A stretch of DNA of 17,203 bases. It comes from Pseudomonadota bacterium. GTDB lineage: Bacteria > Pseudomonadota > Gammaproteobacteria > Woeseiales > Woeseiaceae. This document shows, piece by piece, positions 1 through 6,823 of this stretch. Made by a program: the position numbers and the translations under genes. The first letter of the stretch is position 1, and each line of letters begins with the position of its first letter. The stretch covers positions 1 through 17,203 of the forward strand of contig JAPUKV010000052.1 of assembly GCA_027295475.1 (NCBI GenBank), given 5' to 3'. The notes under the pieces were generated by a model, which had not been told where the DNA came from, did no database searches, and was given only the letters and a program-made list of their open reading frames with translations.

Positions 1-1553
1 GTCCAGTCAGGCGCGCCAAACTCGTGCAAGCCAAAAGTCAACGCGAAAAATGCCACGACGCCGGTTGCGCGGCCGAATAAGCGCCCGGCAGCAATTGTGA
101 TGATCAACACGAGAAAAAAGTCCAGCAGCTTCCAACGATCGACCCAACTGCCAGGCGAACGGTCAGCGCCGACGGCGGCTATCAGCTTGTGTCCGGGAGG
201 CAGGCTGAGATCGGTACTGACCTGATTGAAAGTTGTCTGCCAACCGCTCACCGGCATTTTGCCACGCGTCTCAGATCGTCCAAGTGCATTCAAATCAACG
301 TTGGCCTGCCGCAACTCGACACCAGCCAGACCTTCTCCGTCGCCCCGGGTCACAAGGAGGTTCTCGCCCGCTTCCGCGGCACTTAGCAGTTCGAAGGGCA
401 CCACCATATCGAGGCGCCACCCGCTGCGCATCGTGCCACCAACCCGATCACTGAAGACGAAACCGTCGCCATTGAAGTCCAGCCACAGCTGCCGTTTGAG
501 TTGCAGGTCGTTGTCTGTCGCCACTTTGCCGCGGCTGCGTTCGGCAATTGTCAACGATTCGCCCGGTTCAATGCGAAAGGCCGGTAGTTCGTGCCAGCCA
601 TCGGGCACTGACACCTGTGCCGGGTCGACAGGCCGCAGCGCTTCGGGCGCCGTCACTCTGAGCCGGTCGTTTGAGCGATAACTCCAGATCTCGGAATTCG
701 GCAAATTGCGTTGGGCCGACGGTAAGGTGATGCTGTTTAATACACCAGCTCCCCGCGCAAGCAACGATATCTTCCATCTCCCCGGCCGTAGTTGCAGACG
801 CAGATTGCCATCTGGCTCGAATCGCGCCGGCAACTCGCTTTCGATCGCCAATGGCACGAAACCGTCGGGCAGCGCAGGACCGATAAGTTCCTCGCGCACA
901 CTGCCTGCAACCTCTAAGAAAAACGTCGTCGCCAGTCGTGTCGGCACATCGTCAGCAACCAGACGGTAGACCTCGACACTTAACGCATCCTGCACCTGTT
1001 TCTGCTGCTCGCGCTCGCCGAGCCAGACTCCGGATCGATTCCGGTCCGGGCGGGAGACCCGGTCTCCGTCTATTGTCAGGTCAATAAGGCCCGTCCTGGA
1101 GGGAACCGCGAGTGTCCCTGGCCGCTCGTCCCATGCAAACCGGCCCGCAATGTTGTAGCGGCCCGGTGCAAGTCGGATTCTGGGTGTTGAGCCGCGCATG
1201 ACAACCGCGATAGCCTGTCCGTTCGCCGTAACGCGCTGCGGCCAGTTTGCGGCGTTGCCAGGCAACGGCACCCACGCATCGGTCTCATAAACAGTCCATG
1301 ACTGATTGAAACGCCCGCCGTGCGCAGTAATACTCAGACTAAGTTGGTCCGGCCAGGCACAAATGAACCCATTGCGCACGGGTTGCCTCTGATTAAAGAT
1401 GAACGGGCATTCACGGTATTCCTGATCCTGCAGGACCCAACCCGCCCATGACTGCAGTTCATCCGGTATGTGAATATCTGGCCGCGCGGCGTCAGCGACA
1501 GCCGCCGTCAGTACCAGCAGAAACAGAAGTATCGATCTCAGACAAGTGGACAT
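1..1553 (-). CDS. Large exported/membrane protein of unknown function, N-terminal 517 residues (C-terminus beyond left edge)
   Basis: The reading frame stays open from ATG 1553 to the left edge. GGGAG lies 6 bases upstream of the ATG (1560-1564). Residues 1-20 form a signal peptide or signal anchor (hydrophobic core LLFLLVLTAAVA). A long extracytoplasmic-looking region follows, rich in beta-type sequence and Trp. It includes a Cys-containing CPF segment near residue 50 and a DFNGDGF segment near 359-365 that resembles a calcium-binding loop. Around residues 476-510 two hydrophobic stretches appear, probably the first of several membrane spans, so the whole protein should be considerably longer. 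I do not recognise the family with confidence; large uncharacterised proteobacterial membrane proteins with a periplasmic N-terminal part are the likeliest relatives. The next gene upstream, the cupin, ends 89 bases away on the same strand. Function unknown. Confidence 0.8.
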   Translation of the reverse strand, partial: MSTCLRSILLFLLVLTAAVADAARPDIHIPDELQSWAGWVLQDQEYRECPFIFNQRQPVRNGFICAWPDQLSLSITAHGGRFNQSWTVYETDAWVPLPGNAANWPQRVTANGQAIAVVMRGSTPRIRLAPGRYNIAGRFAWDERPGTLAVPSRTGLIDLTIDGDRVSRPDRNRSGVWLGEREQQKQVQDALSVEVYRLVADDVPTRLATTFFLEVAGSVREELIGPALPDGFVPLAIESELPARFEPDGNLRLQLRPGRWKISLLARGAGVLNSITLPSAQRNLPNSEIWSYRSNDRLRVTAPEALRPVDPAQVSVPDGWHELPAFRIEPGESLTIAERSRGKVATDNDLQLKRQLWLDFNGDGFVFSDRVGGTMRSGWRLDMVVPFELLSAAEAGENLLVTRGDGEGLAGVELRQANVDLNALGRSETRGKMPVSGWQTTFNQVSTDLSLPPGHKLIAAVGADRSPGSWVDRWKLLDFFLVLIITIAAGRLFGRATGVVAFFALTFGLHEFGAPDW

Positions 1554-1642
1554 TTTCAACTCCCGAAGCCGGGTCGAGGACTTTGTCTCCCTCGCACTAT
1601 AACCGTGAACGCGGACATGCAGTGATTCTGGCTATTGCCCGC

Positions 1643-1951
1643 TCATTTGAACCAGAATTCTATTTCCGAAGTATCAACCTCGAAGCGCGCGGAATGCTCC
1701 TCATTCGCATCAATGAGGTACCAGTCGCCGACTCCGTATCTCGTCTCCCTTCCCCCACTGGTCAGAAGCAATTCCCCCTGCGTAATCACGCCGCAATTTC
1801 TTGTGGGGTGGACGTGTGGCTCGACGTCAGTGCCAGCCGGATAGCTGGCAAACAATACGTCGCAGCCGCCTGCCTCGAGCCGATAGGCATCGAATGGGCC
1901 TTCGAAGCCTGGTAGTTGACGAATGATTTCAGGGAAATGGTCTTGCCTCAT
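1643..1951 (-). CDS. Small single-domain cupin protein
   Basis: A 102-residue protein with one cupin beta-barrel. The metal-binding motif is visible as EPHVHP (HxH) about residues 43-48, followed by a glycine-rich turn (TQGELLLTSGG) and a second motif region ending in EEHSARFEV. The sequence stops at EFWFK, as compact cupins often do. ATG 1951 is preferred because GGAGAG sits a few bases upstream; an in-frame ATG at 2008 would add 19 residues and overlap slyX. Cupins of this size bind a metal and act as small enzymes, isomerases or sensors; the substrate cannot be predicted here. It lies 34 bases downstream of slyX and is probably co-transcribed with it. Confidence 0.82.
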   Translation of the reverse strand: MRQDHFPEIIRQLPGFEGPFDAYRLEAGGCDVLFASYPAGTDVEPHVHPTRNCGVITQGELLLTSGGRETRYGVGDWYLIDANEEHSARFEVDTSEIEFWFK

Positions 1952-1985
1952 AGTCTTGCTCTCCAGAGAGAATTCACGCGCTTCC

Positions 1986-2192
1986 TTAGTAGTGCGGCGG
2001 GCGTTCATCTGTTGCCTGATCGGCAGACGAGCTGTCCAGCAGCGATTTCACCCTTTCGATCAGGGACTGGCACAATCGTTCGAGCCCGCTTATTTGGGCT
2101 TGCTGGTCCGTCAGGGCCTTGTTGAGCTCGGACAGAAGGTGTTCCTGGTGAGCCAGCTTCGTCTCAATCTCGATCACGCGCTTTTCATCCAA
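1986..2192 (-). CDS. slyX: SlyX family protein
   Basis: A 68-residue, almost entirely coiled-coil protein with heptad-like leucines from ETKLAHQEHLL through QSLIERVKSLL. It ends in PPHY, the hallmark C-terminus of SlyX. Family length is about 70 residues. TTG 2192 is chosen because GGAGG (2201-2205) lies 8 bases upstream and because MDEKRVIEIETKLAHQE aligns in length with E. coli SlyX. The ATGs at residues -1 and -5 relative to it are too close to that ribosome-binding site. SlyX has no firmly established biochemical function. It is divergent from uup, leaving 127 bases between the starts for promoters of both genes. Confidence 0.9.
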   Translation of the reverse strand: MDEKRVIEIETKLAHQEHLLSELNKALTDQQAQISGLERLCQSLIERVKSLLDSSSADQATDERPPHY

Positions 2193-2319
2193 GATCATCA
2201 CCTCCATTGGCAACCACAGACATTACGACTGTCGCGCAAATTGTTCAATCCGGTTCGCTACACTTTTCGACCAACGTGTATGCTTGTCACATCAGCAGTA
2301 TTTTGATTTAGATATCCGC

Positions 2320-4230
2320 ATGTCTCTCGTTCATTTCAAAGAAGTGTCGCTCGAGTTTGGCGACCAGAAGATTCTGACGCAGGCCGATTTCACCGTCGAG
2401 CCGGGCGAACGTGTTTGTCTTATTGGACGTAATGGCGCCGGCAAATCGACGACACTGAAACTGATAACTGGCGAAATCGAGCCTGATTCCGGCGATATTG
2501 TTCGCAGGTCAGGTCTTGTCGTCAGTCAACTTGCCCAGTCGCTGCCCGAGGCAATTGATATGCGGGTCAGCGAAGTCGTGAAATCGGGGCTCGCTAGCAT
2601 CCAGCTACTCCTCGACCAATATCGCAGGCGCTCGCAGGAAAAGCTCGACAAGCAGGGCCTGCGTGAACTCGAGGATCTTCATCAACTGATAGACGCACAC
2701 GGAGGTTGGCACATCGAACAACGTGTCGAGACGACGATGACCGAACTTGGTCTGCCCGCTGATAAAAGAATGAATGAGCTGTCGGGCGGCTGGCGCCGTC
2801 GTGTGGCATTAGCCAAAGCCCTCGTACAAAAACCGGACTTGTTACTGCTGGATGAACCGACAAATCACCTGGATATCATCACCATAAAGTGGCTCGAGAA
2901 CACGGTTCATGCCTATCCCGGCGCCGTCATCTTCATCACGCATGACCGTGCGTTTCTGCAGCGCCTGGCGACCCGGATTCTGGATATCGACAGGGGTAAA
3001 TTGACGAGTTGGCCCGGTGACTACCATAAGTATGTGATTCATAAAGAAAAATATCTTGAAGACGAAGCTCGGGAAGACGCGAAATTCGACAAGAAACTCG
3101 AACAGGAGGAGATCTGGATTCGGCAAGGTATCAAAGCGCGTCGCACGCGGAACGAGGGCCGTGCCAGGGCACTCGTGAAAATGCGCGAAGAAAGATCCAG
3201 GCGCGTTGCCAGAGAAAAGGGCGCACGAATGACTATCGAAGCAGCGGAGCGATCGGGACGCAAAGTTATTCGCGCCCGGAAAGTCAATTATCGGTATCAC
3301 GATGAGCCGCTTATCGAAGACTTTTCGATCAAGATAATGCGCGGCGATCGAATTGGGCTGCTCGGCAACAACGGAGTCGGCAAGACAACTTTACTGCGCT
3401 TGCTGCTCGGCGAACTCGAGCCACAGTCGGGTGTCATCAAACACGGCACCAACCTGGAGATCGGATATTTCGATCAGCTGCGCCAGGCGCTCGATCTCGA
3501 CAAATCCGTGGCGGAAAACGTCGGCGGTGGGCGGACATACATCAAACTCAACGGCAAGGACCGTCATGTTATTGGTTACCTGAAGGGTTTTCTTTTCAGC
3601 CCCAAGCGATCGTTGATGCCGGTGAAGTCACTGTCAGGAGGAGAGAGGAATCGCATCATCCTCGCGAAATTATTTACACAACCTGCCAATCTCCTGGTCC
3701 TGGACGAGCCGACCAACGATCTCGATATGGAAACCCTGGAAGTGCTTGAGCAGAAACTGGCCGAATTCGATGGCACATTGATAGTCGTCAGTCACGACAG
3801 ACAATTCCTCGACAACGTCATTACCAGTACGTTGGTGTTCGAAGCCGATGGCAGTATCCAGGAGTATGTAGGCGGCTACAGCGACTGGGCCCGCCGGGGA
3901 AAAGAACTGGCCGAGGCCGATAATCCGAATGCTAAAAAACGCAGCCCGCGCGCACGCCGAAAATCACCGGACACGCAGCGGCCGAAGAAACTCGGTTACA
4001 AGGAACAGCGTGAGCTCGAGCAACTTCCGTCGGGTATTCAGCAACTTGAAACGACCGTTGCCGGTCTGGAGAAGCAGATATCGGCTCCCGACTTCTACAG
4101 CCAGGACCACGTTGAAACCGAGAAGGTCCTGGCGCAGCTCATAGAAAAGCAGGCAACGCTCGATCGGGCGATCGAACGCTGGGCTGAGCTGGAACAACAA
4201 CAGCAAGCGTATCGTAGGAGCCCGTCCTGA
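2320..4230 (+). CDS. uup: ABC-F family ATPase Uup
   Basis: A 636-residue soluble ABC-F ATPase with two nucleotide-binding domains and no membrane segments. Domain 1: Walker A GRNGAGKST (36-44), signature LSGGW (154-158), Walker B LLLLDEP (174-180). The inter-domain linker (about 240-312) carries IWIRQGIKARRTRNEGRARAL, as in E. coli Uup. Domain 2: Walker A GNNGVGKTT (349-357), signature LSGGE (438-442), Walker B LLVLDEP (458-464), SHDRQ switch (491-495). A basic stretch and a C-terminal coiled coil (about 555-630), used in Uup for DNA/ribosome-associated roles, complete the protein. Length and architecture match Uup rather than YheS or EttA. ATG 2320 begins MSLVHF, where the family starts; no strong ribosome-binding site precedes it. 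Uup affects ribosome function and transposon excision precision in E. coli. The last two codons and the stop lie inside the 47-bp repeat array. Confidence 0.96.
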   Translation: MSLVHFKEVSLEFGDQKILTQADFTVEPGERVCLIGRNGAGKSTTLKLITGEIEPDSGDIVRRSGLVVSQLAQSLPEAIDMRVSEVVKSGLASIQLLLDQYRRRSQEKLDKQGLRELEDLHQLIDAHGGWHIEQRVETTMTELGLPADKRMNELSGGWRRRVALAKALVQKPDLLLLDEPTNHLDIITIKWLENTVHAYPGAVIFITHDRAFLQRLATRILDIDRGKLTSWPGDYHKYVIHKEKYLEDEAREDAKFDKKLEQEEIWIRQGIKARRTRNEGRARALVKMREERSRRVAREKGARMTIEAAERSGRKVIRARKVNYRYHDEPLIEDFSIKIMRGDRIGLLGNNGVGKTTLLRLLLGELEPQSGVIKHGTNLEIGYFDQLRQALDLDKSVAENVGGGRTYIKLNGKDRHVIGYLKGFLFSPKRSLMPVKSLSGGERNRIILAKLFTQPANLLVLDEPTNDLDMETLEVLEQKLAEFDGTLIVVSHDRQFLDNVITSTLVFEADGSIQEYVGGYSDWARRGKELAEADNPNAKKRSPRARRKSPDTQRPKKLGYKEQRELEQLPSGIQQLETTVAGLEKQISAPDFYSQDHVETEKVLAQLIEKQATLDRAIERWAELEQQQQAYRRSPS

Positions 4231-4376
4231 CGGGCGACAACTCACGTCAAATGAGCTGCAACATGATTCCGTCCTGACGGGCGACAACTCGCGTCAAATG
4301 AGCTGCGATACAATCACGTCCTGACGGGCGACAACTCACGTCAAATGAGTTGCAATATGATCGCCACCTGACAGGC
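4222..4376. repeat. 47-bp tandem repeat array between convergent uup and MAPEG genes
   Basis: Read on the minus strand there are three complete 47-base units (4376-4330, 4329-4283, 4282-4236) and a 13-14 base partial fourth (4235-4222). Units start GCCxGTCAGG and end GAGTTGTC. The unit nearest the MAPEG gene contains its last 11 codons and stop; the other two still read A-R-Q-D-x-I-x-x-Q-L-I-stop. The partial unit supplies the end of uup. Each unit carries CAxCTCA and TGAGTTG, a 7-bp stem with a 7-base loop (G-U tolerated in minus-sense RNA). The uup-proximal partial unit forms GCCCGTC/GACGGGC. No T-tract follows these hairpins. Origin by tandem duplication of the MAPEG gene end is an inference. 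Confidence 0.92.
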
Positions 4377-4727
4377 GAAGCCTGCGACGAAGGACAGTGT
4401 CCGCATCCAGGGAATCGCGAATGTGTATGCGAGAAGATGCACAACACGTGACCAAAGGTAGACGGTGCAGGCGAGAACCGTGGTTTCGTTGCTGACGCCG
4501 GCCGCATTTGCGATCAGCACGAGCGCGGCAAAAACAACAAGGTTTTCGACGGCATTCGCGTGCGCCGCTTTCATTTTTTGCGCCCATCCGGCGAGCGGTT
4601 TCGGATCTGCAGGATAGCCAACGGCATCCATCAGCCCGCGTACTGCAATTGTGTTCAGCGCATAGGGTATCCACAAGAACGCTGTCAATGCGGTTACCCA
4701 GATGAGACTCGTCAGTTCACTGGTCAT
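4341..4727 (-). CDS. MAPEG family membrane protein
   Basis: A 128-residue protein with about four hydrophobic segments, the size and topology of MAPEG (membrane-associated proteins in eicosanoid and glutathione metabolism). The diagnostic stretch KMKAAHANAVENLVVFAALVL (about 51-71) matches the family pattern with AHxNxxEN. YLWSRVVHLLAY and the later WMRTLSF correspond to the helix 3/4 region. GGGGAG lies just upstream of ATG 4727. Bacterial MAPEG proteins are poorly characterised; some are glutathione transferases or peroxidases, but no substrate can be given here. It lies 18 bases downstream of a VOC gene, so the two are probably co-transcribed. Its final codons ACQVAIILQLI and stop form the first unit of the tandem repeat array. 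Confidence 0.88.
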   Translation of the reverse strand: MTSELTSLIWVTALTAFLWIPYALNTIAVRGLMDAVGYPADPKPLAGWAQKMKAAHANAVENLVVFAALVLIANAAGVSNETTVLACTVYLWSRVVHLLAYTFAIPWMRTLSFVAGFACQVAIILQLI

Positions 4728-4745
4728 GATGTTCTCCCCAATTGT

Positions 4746-5126
4746 TTATTCCCATTTATTGGCTTTTTCTTCGAAATCAGCGCTGATAACCGGCACGATG
4801 CAAAACCGCTGGCCGGTTGGCGCCTCCATCACACACCATCCCTTTATGTTGGCAATCTTTTTCGCGCCCAATGCTTCAAGCCGGCCTGCCTCGGCTTCGA
4901 TGTCATCAGATTCAATATCAATGTGGACCCGGCTCGGGTGCTGGACGGCCTGCACCTCAACGTCGATTTCGCCTGCCGGCATCACGAGTTCTACGTACGG
5001 GCTCTCCTCAATGTTTGCGGCCGACTTCGGTGGAGCGCCGAGCGCCTTGCCCCAAAAGGCGGCAGCGGCATCGAGGTCATCGGTTTCACAGTCGATGATC
5101 AGTCCGGCCAGTCTGCTGCGGTGCAT
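4746..5126 (-). CDS. VOC superfamily protein (glyoxalase-like domain)
   Basis: A 126-residue protein with the beta-alpha-beta-beta-beta pattern of the vicinal oxygen chelate fold, twice repeated. The first half contains DDLDAAAAFWGKALGAPP, a typical helix and turn after strand 1. The second contains VHIDIESDDIEAEAGRLEALGAKKI and ends with the APTGQRFCIVPV strand. It resembles the glyoxalase-like domain group (PF18029 type). The start is supported by GGAGAG upstream of ATG 5126. The group includes metal-dependent enzymes and binding proteins for resistance or catabolism; the substrate is unknown. It lies 20 bases after the GNAT gene and 18 before MAPEG. Confidence 0.85.
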   Translation of the reverse strand: MHRSRLAGLIIDCETDDLDAAAAFWGKALGAPPKSAANIEESPYVELVMPAGEIDVEVQAVQHPSRVHIDIESDDIEAEAGRLEALGAKKIANIKGWCVMEAPTGQRFCIVPVISADFEEKANKWE

Positions 5127-5146
5127 GTTTGACTCTCCTTATGCCT

Positions 5147-5689
5147 TTACAGATCCGCCTGGTGCACGATCGACCGAGTCATATAAATGCAAGTCTCGGC
5201 CATCTTGTCGCCAACGGGGTTGTGCTGCTCCTCGAATCCCAGGCCCGCGTAGCAGGCCTGTGCGGGATAGTTGTCTTTGCAGACGTACAGGGAATACTCC
5301 TGGAGCGGCAGACTCTCCCGCCCTTTTTCCATCAACAATGCGACAAGCTGCTTGCCGATACCCTGTCTGCGTCGCTTCGGAGACACGACAAGTCGGGCGA
5401 GATTGACGCGTCCGTGACGCTCGTAGATCTGTCCGAACGCCAGTATGTCTCCGGCCGGATCGACGAGACGGTAGCTATCGATCTGCTGCCAACACACATC
5501 TTCGAAAAATGTCTCCGCCGTAAACGGATAGCGAAAATTCGGACCACCCCAGATGGCGACGCTCCGAGACGTCGGAAACCAGGACATCAAATGGCTGATA
5601 TCCGCCTCGGTAGCAACGATGAGCTTTATATCGCCGACATTCAATGTGTACGATTCTTGTTGTAAAGCGTTGTTCGGACGTGCGTCCAT
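5147..5689 (-). CDS. GNAT family N-acetyltransferase
   Basis: A 180-residue protein with the acetyl-CoA binding motif A intact: ARLVVSPKRRRQGIGKQLV, with the R/Q-x-x-G-x-G pyrophosphate loop (RRQGIG). Motif B follows as LYVCKDNYPAQACYAGLGFEE, where the conserved Tyr of the YxxLGF-type element is visible. The N-terminal half has a WFP...WGGP..RYPFT segment seen in uncharacterised bacterial GNATs. No ribosome-binding site precedes ATG 5689; a start some 16 codons further in (a TTG before NVGDIKL) is possible. The acceptor substrate is unknown. An intrinsic terminator separates this gene from the upstream csp gene, so it needs its own promoter or read-through. Confidence 0.88.
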   Translation of the reverse strand: MDARPNNALQQESYTLNVGDIKLIVATEADISHLMSWFPTSRSVAIWGGPNFRYPFTAETFFEDVCWQQIDSYRLVDPAGDILAFGQIYERHGRVNLARLVVSPKRRRQGIGKQLVALLMEKGRESLPLQEYSLYVCKDNYPAQACYAGLGFEEQHNPVGDKMAETCIYMTRSIVHQADL

Positions 5690-5704
5690 TTATTGAGGAT
5701 ACAC

Positions 5705-5744
5705 AAAAAAGCCCGCTGCATAACTGCTCAGTTACACATCGGGC
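5705..5744 (-). terminator. Rho-independent terminator of the csp gene
   Basis: On the minus strand GCCCG (5744-5740) pairs with CGGGC (5715-5711), with an internal TAACTG/CAGTTA stem between them, and six T residues follow (5710-5705). It lies 60 bases downstream of the csp stop and just before the GNAT gene. Confidence 0.82.
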
Positions 5745-5803
5745 CGTATGCTTATTGACCACCTGCCACCAGATCTGGCGGCCGGATATTGCGCGGAACT
5801 CGC

Positions 5804-6013
5804 CTATAGAGGCGTAACGTTCTCTGCCTGTGGTCCTTTTTCTCCCTGAGTCACTTGCATTGAGACCTTCTGGCCCTCGTGCAAGGTCTTGCGACCATCA
5901 GTGGTGATAGCGCTGAAGTGAACAAAAACATCCTTTCCGCCTTCACGTTCGATAAAGCCGAAACCCTTCTCATCATTGAACCACTTAACGGTCCCTTCTA
6001 CTTGCTCTGACAT
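5804..6013 (-). CDS. CspA-family cold shock protein
   Basis: A 69-residue single cold-shock domain protein, the usual family length. The nucleic-acid-binding motifs are RNP1 KGFGFIE (about residues 16-22) and RNP2 VFVHFSAI (about 29-36), with the conserved [13 protein letters not shown] opening. It binds single-stranded RNA/DNA in the cytoplasm as an RNA chaperone. The start has a purine-rich AGAGAG upstream of ATG 6013. An intrinsic terminator follows at 5705-5744, so it is probably monocistronic. The upstream region (6014-6269) contains two hairpins and a terminator-like element, compatible with leader-based control as known for cspA mRNAs. Whether it is cold-induced cannot be told from the sequence, so no specific csp letter is assigned. 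Confidence 0.95.
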   Translation of the reverse strand: MSEQVEGTVKWFNDEKGFGFIEREGGKDVFVHFSAITTDGRKTLHEGQKVSMQVTQGEKGPQAENVTPL

Positions 6014-6034
6014 ATTTCTCTCTTACATTTCGTT

Positions 6035-6049
6035 GCCATCTCAGATGGC
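6035..6049 (-). promoter_or_regulatory. Hairpin in csp 5' leader, next to the ribosome-binding site
   Basis: GCCATC/GATGGC forms a 6-bp stem with a 3-base loop, 22 bases upstream of the csp ATG. A second hairpin, CCGGC/GCCGG with a 6-base loop, lies at 6060-6075. Their position suggests leader RNA structure; a regulatory role is inferred only. Confidence 0.5.
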
Positions 6050-6095
6050 GTTTCAAATACCGGCGAAATTGCCGGCGGTTTACTCTCTATCGCGA

Positions 6096-6123
6096 CAAAT
6101 AAAAAATCAGCGCAGGGCGCTGA
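6096..6123 (-). terminator. Intrinsic terminator-like hairpin upstream of csp (terminator of SRPBCC gene or csp leader attenuator)
   Basis: On the minus strand TCAGCGC (6123-6117), loop of 3, GCGCTGA (6113-6107), followed by TTTTTTATTT. It has every feature of a rho-independent terminator. It lies 147 bases after the SRPBCC stop and 83 bases before the csp start, so it could end the upstream transcript or act within the csp leader. Confidence 0.7.
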
Positions 6124-6209
6124 CGCTATTTGGCAGGAATTAGATGACTGTATGGTACGCCGACCGGGCCACAGTTCAAATTTTCCGGTCGATCGAACTT
6201 AGCCGCGAC

Positions 6210-6215
6210 ATCATA
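6210..6215 (-). promoter_or_regulatory. Possible -10 element for csp (TATGAT)
   Basis: TATGAT on the minus strand matches the -10 consensus at five of six positions. No convincing -35 box is seen at 16-18 bases. If used, the csp leader would be about 190 bases and would include the terminator-like hairpin. Weak call. Confidence 0.25.
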
Positions 6216-6269
6216 AAATGTGGAAATTTGACGAAACCCCTTGTTTTCAGGGCCTCCGAAGGCCTGGCG

Positions 6270-6671
6270 TCACTTTTCCCGGCTTTGCAGATAAGTCAGC
6301 CAGGGCGCAAAGTAGCGCGATTCCCATCCGCCTGAAACGCCCTGAAAGTCGTTTTCGGGCACGTCCAGATGGATGAGATCAATGCGCCCATCATCGTCCT
6401 CAGGCGAGAATGAGATGATCAGCGTCGAGTCCGGGTCTTCATCGGCGAAATTAACGGACCGCCACGACTGGACGATCAACATTGGTTTGACGACCTGCAG
6501 CATCGTGCCTGTCAACAGTCCGCCAAAGGCTTCAAACGGCGACCCGGGTTCCTCGCTGATCGTGGCGGGCGCCCCGGTGAACGCCGCGTGTACTTCGGCG
6601 TCCATATACATCGCATAGAGTTCTGCCGAACTGCCCGGCAAAACGACGGTTTTATAAATTGTGCTGCGCAT
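6270..6671 (-). CDS. SRPBCC / AHSA1-type domain protein
   Basis: A 133-residue protein of the START-like SRPBCC superfamily, closest to the AHSA1 (activator of Hsp90 ATPase homologue) group. Visible elements are the N-terminal strand STIYKTVVLPGSSAELYAMY, the FTGAPATISEEPGSPFEAFGG segment, the LIVQSWRSVNF strand and the C-terminal helix GWESRYFAPWLTYL. All are characteristic of this group. The fold makes a hydrophobic ligand-binding cavity; the bacterial members have mostly unknown ligands. A GGGGGGAAG ribosome-binding site precedes ATG 6671. A terminator-like hairpin upstream and a candidate promoter (6702-6730) suggest it begins its own transcript. A GGCCT/AGGCC hairpin without a T-tract follows the stop at 6251-6264. 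Confidence 0.85.
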   Translation of the reverse strand: MRSTIYKTVVLPGSSAELYAMYMDAEVHAAFTGAPATISEEPGSPFEAFGGLLTGTMLQVVKPMLIVQSWRSVNFADEDPDSTLIISFSPEDDDGRIDLIHLDVPENDFQGVSGGWESRYFAPWLTYLQSREK

Positions 6672-6701
6672 CCTGCTTCCCCCCTTCCGACTGTTGCCCT
6701 A

Positions 6702-6730
6702 TGTATAGCTCATTGGCGGCCTGATGTCCT
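6702..6730 (-). promoter_or_regulatory. Candidate sigma-70 promoter for the SRPBCC gene
   Basis: On the minus strand AGGACA (6730-6725), a 17-base spacer and TATACA (6707-6702). Each box matches four of six consensus bases. It lies about 30 bases upstream of the start codon, in a suitable position. Confidence 0.35.
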
Positions 6731-6792
6731 GACGCTCGAGCCTCGCCAGTCCGGACATTATCGACCAGTCGATGATCTGACTTTGATTTTTT

Positions 6793-6823
6793 GAAAATCA
6801 GCTCAGTTTCGACTGAAAGCTGA
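6793..6823 (-). terminator. Probable terminator overlapping the end of a VOC gene
   Basis: On the minus strand TCAGCT pairs with AGCTGA and CAGT pairs with ACTG around a CGAA loop, with a two-base bulge. TTTTC follows. The stem includes the last codons and stop of the VOC gene. The short T-tract makes it only moderately convincing. Confidence 0.45.

Noticed and set aside
1448..1915. Plus-strand open frame of 155 codons
   Set aside because: It is antisense to the cupin gene and the start of the large membrane protein gene, with no ribosome-binding site or domain.
2284..2312. Possible uup promoter TTGTCA with 17-base spacing to TTTAGA
   Set aside because: The -10 matches only three of six bases and would place transcription start at or past the start codon.
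4222..4376. CRISPR array
   Set aside because: The 47-base period is almost wholly repeat; the variable part is only about 10 bases and is itself similar between units, so there are no spacers.
4702..5406. Long plus-strand open frame
   Set aside because: It lies antisense to clear VOC and GNAT genes, has a low-complexity Ser/Arg/Pro-rich translation and no recognisable domain.
6251..6264. GGCCT/AGGCC hairpin after the SRPBCC stop as a terminator
   Set aside because: No T-tract follows on the minus strand; the better candidate is at 6096-6123.
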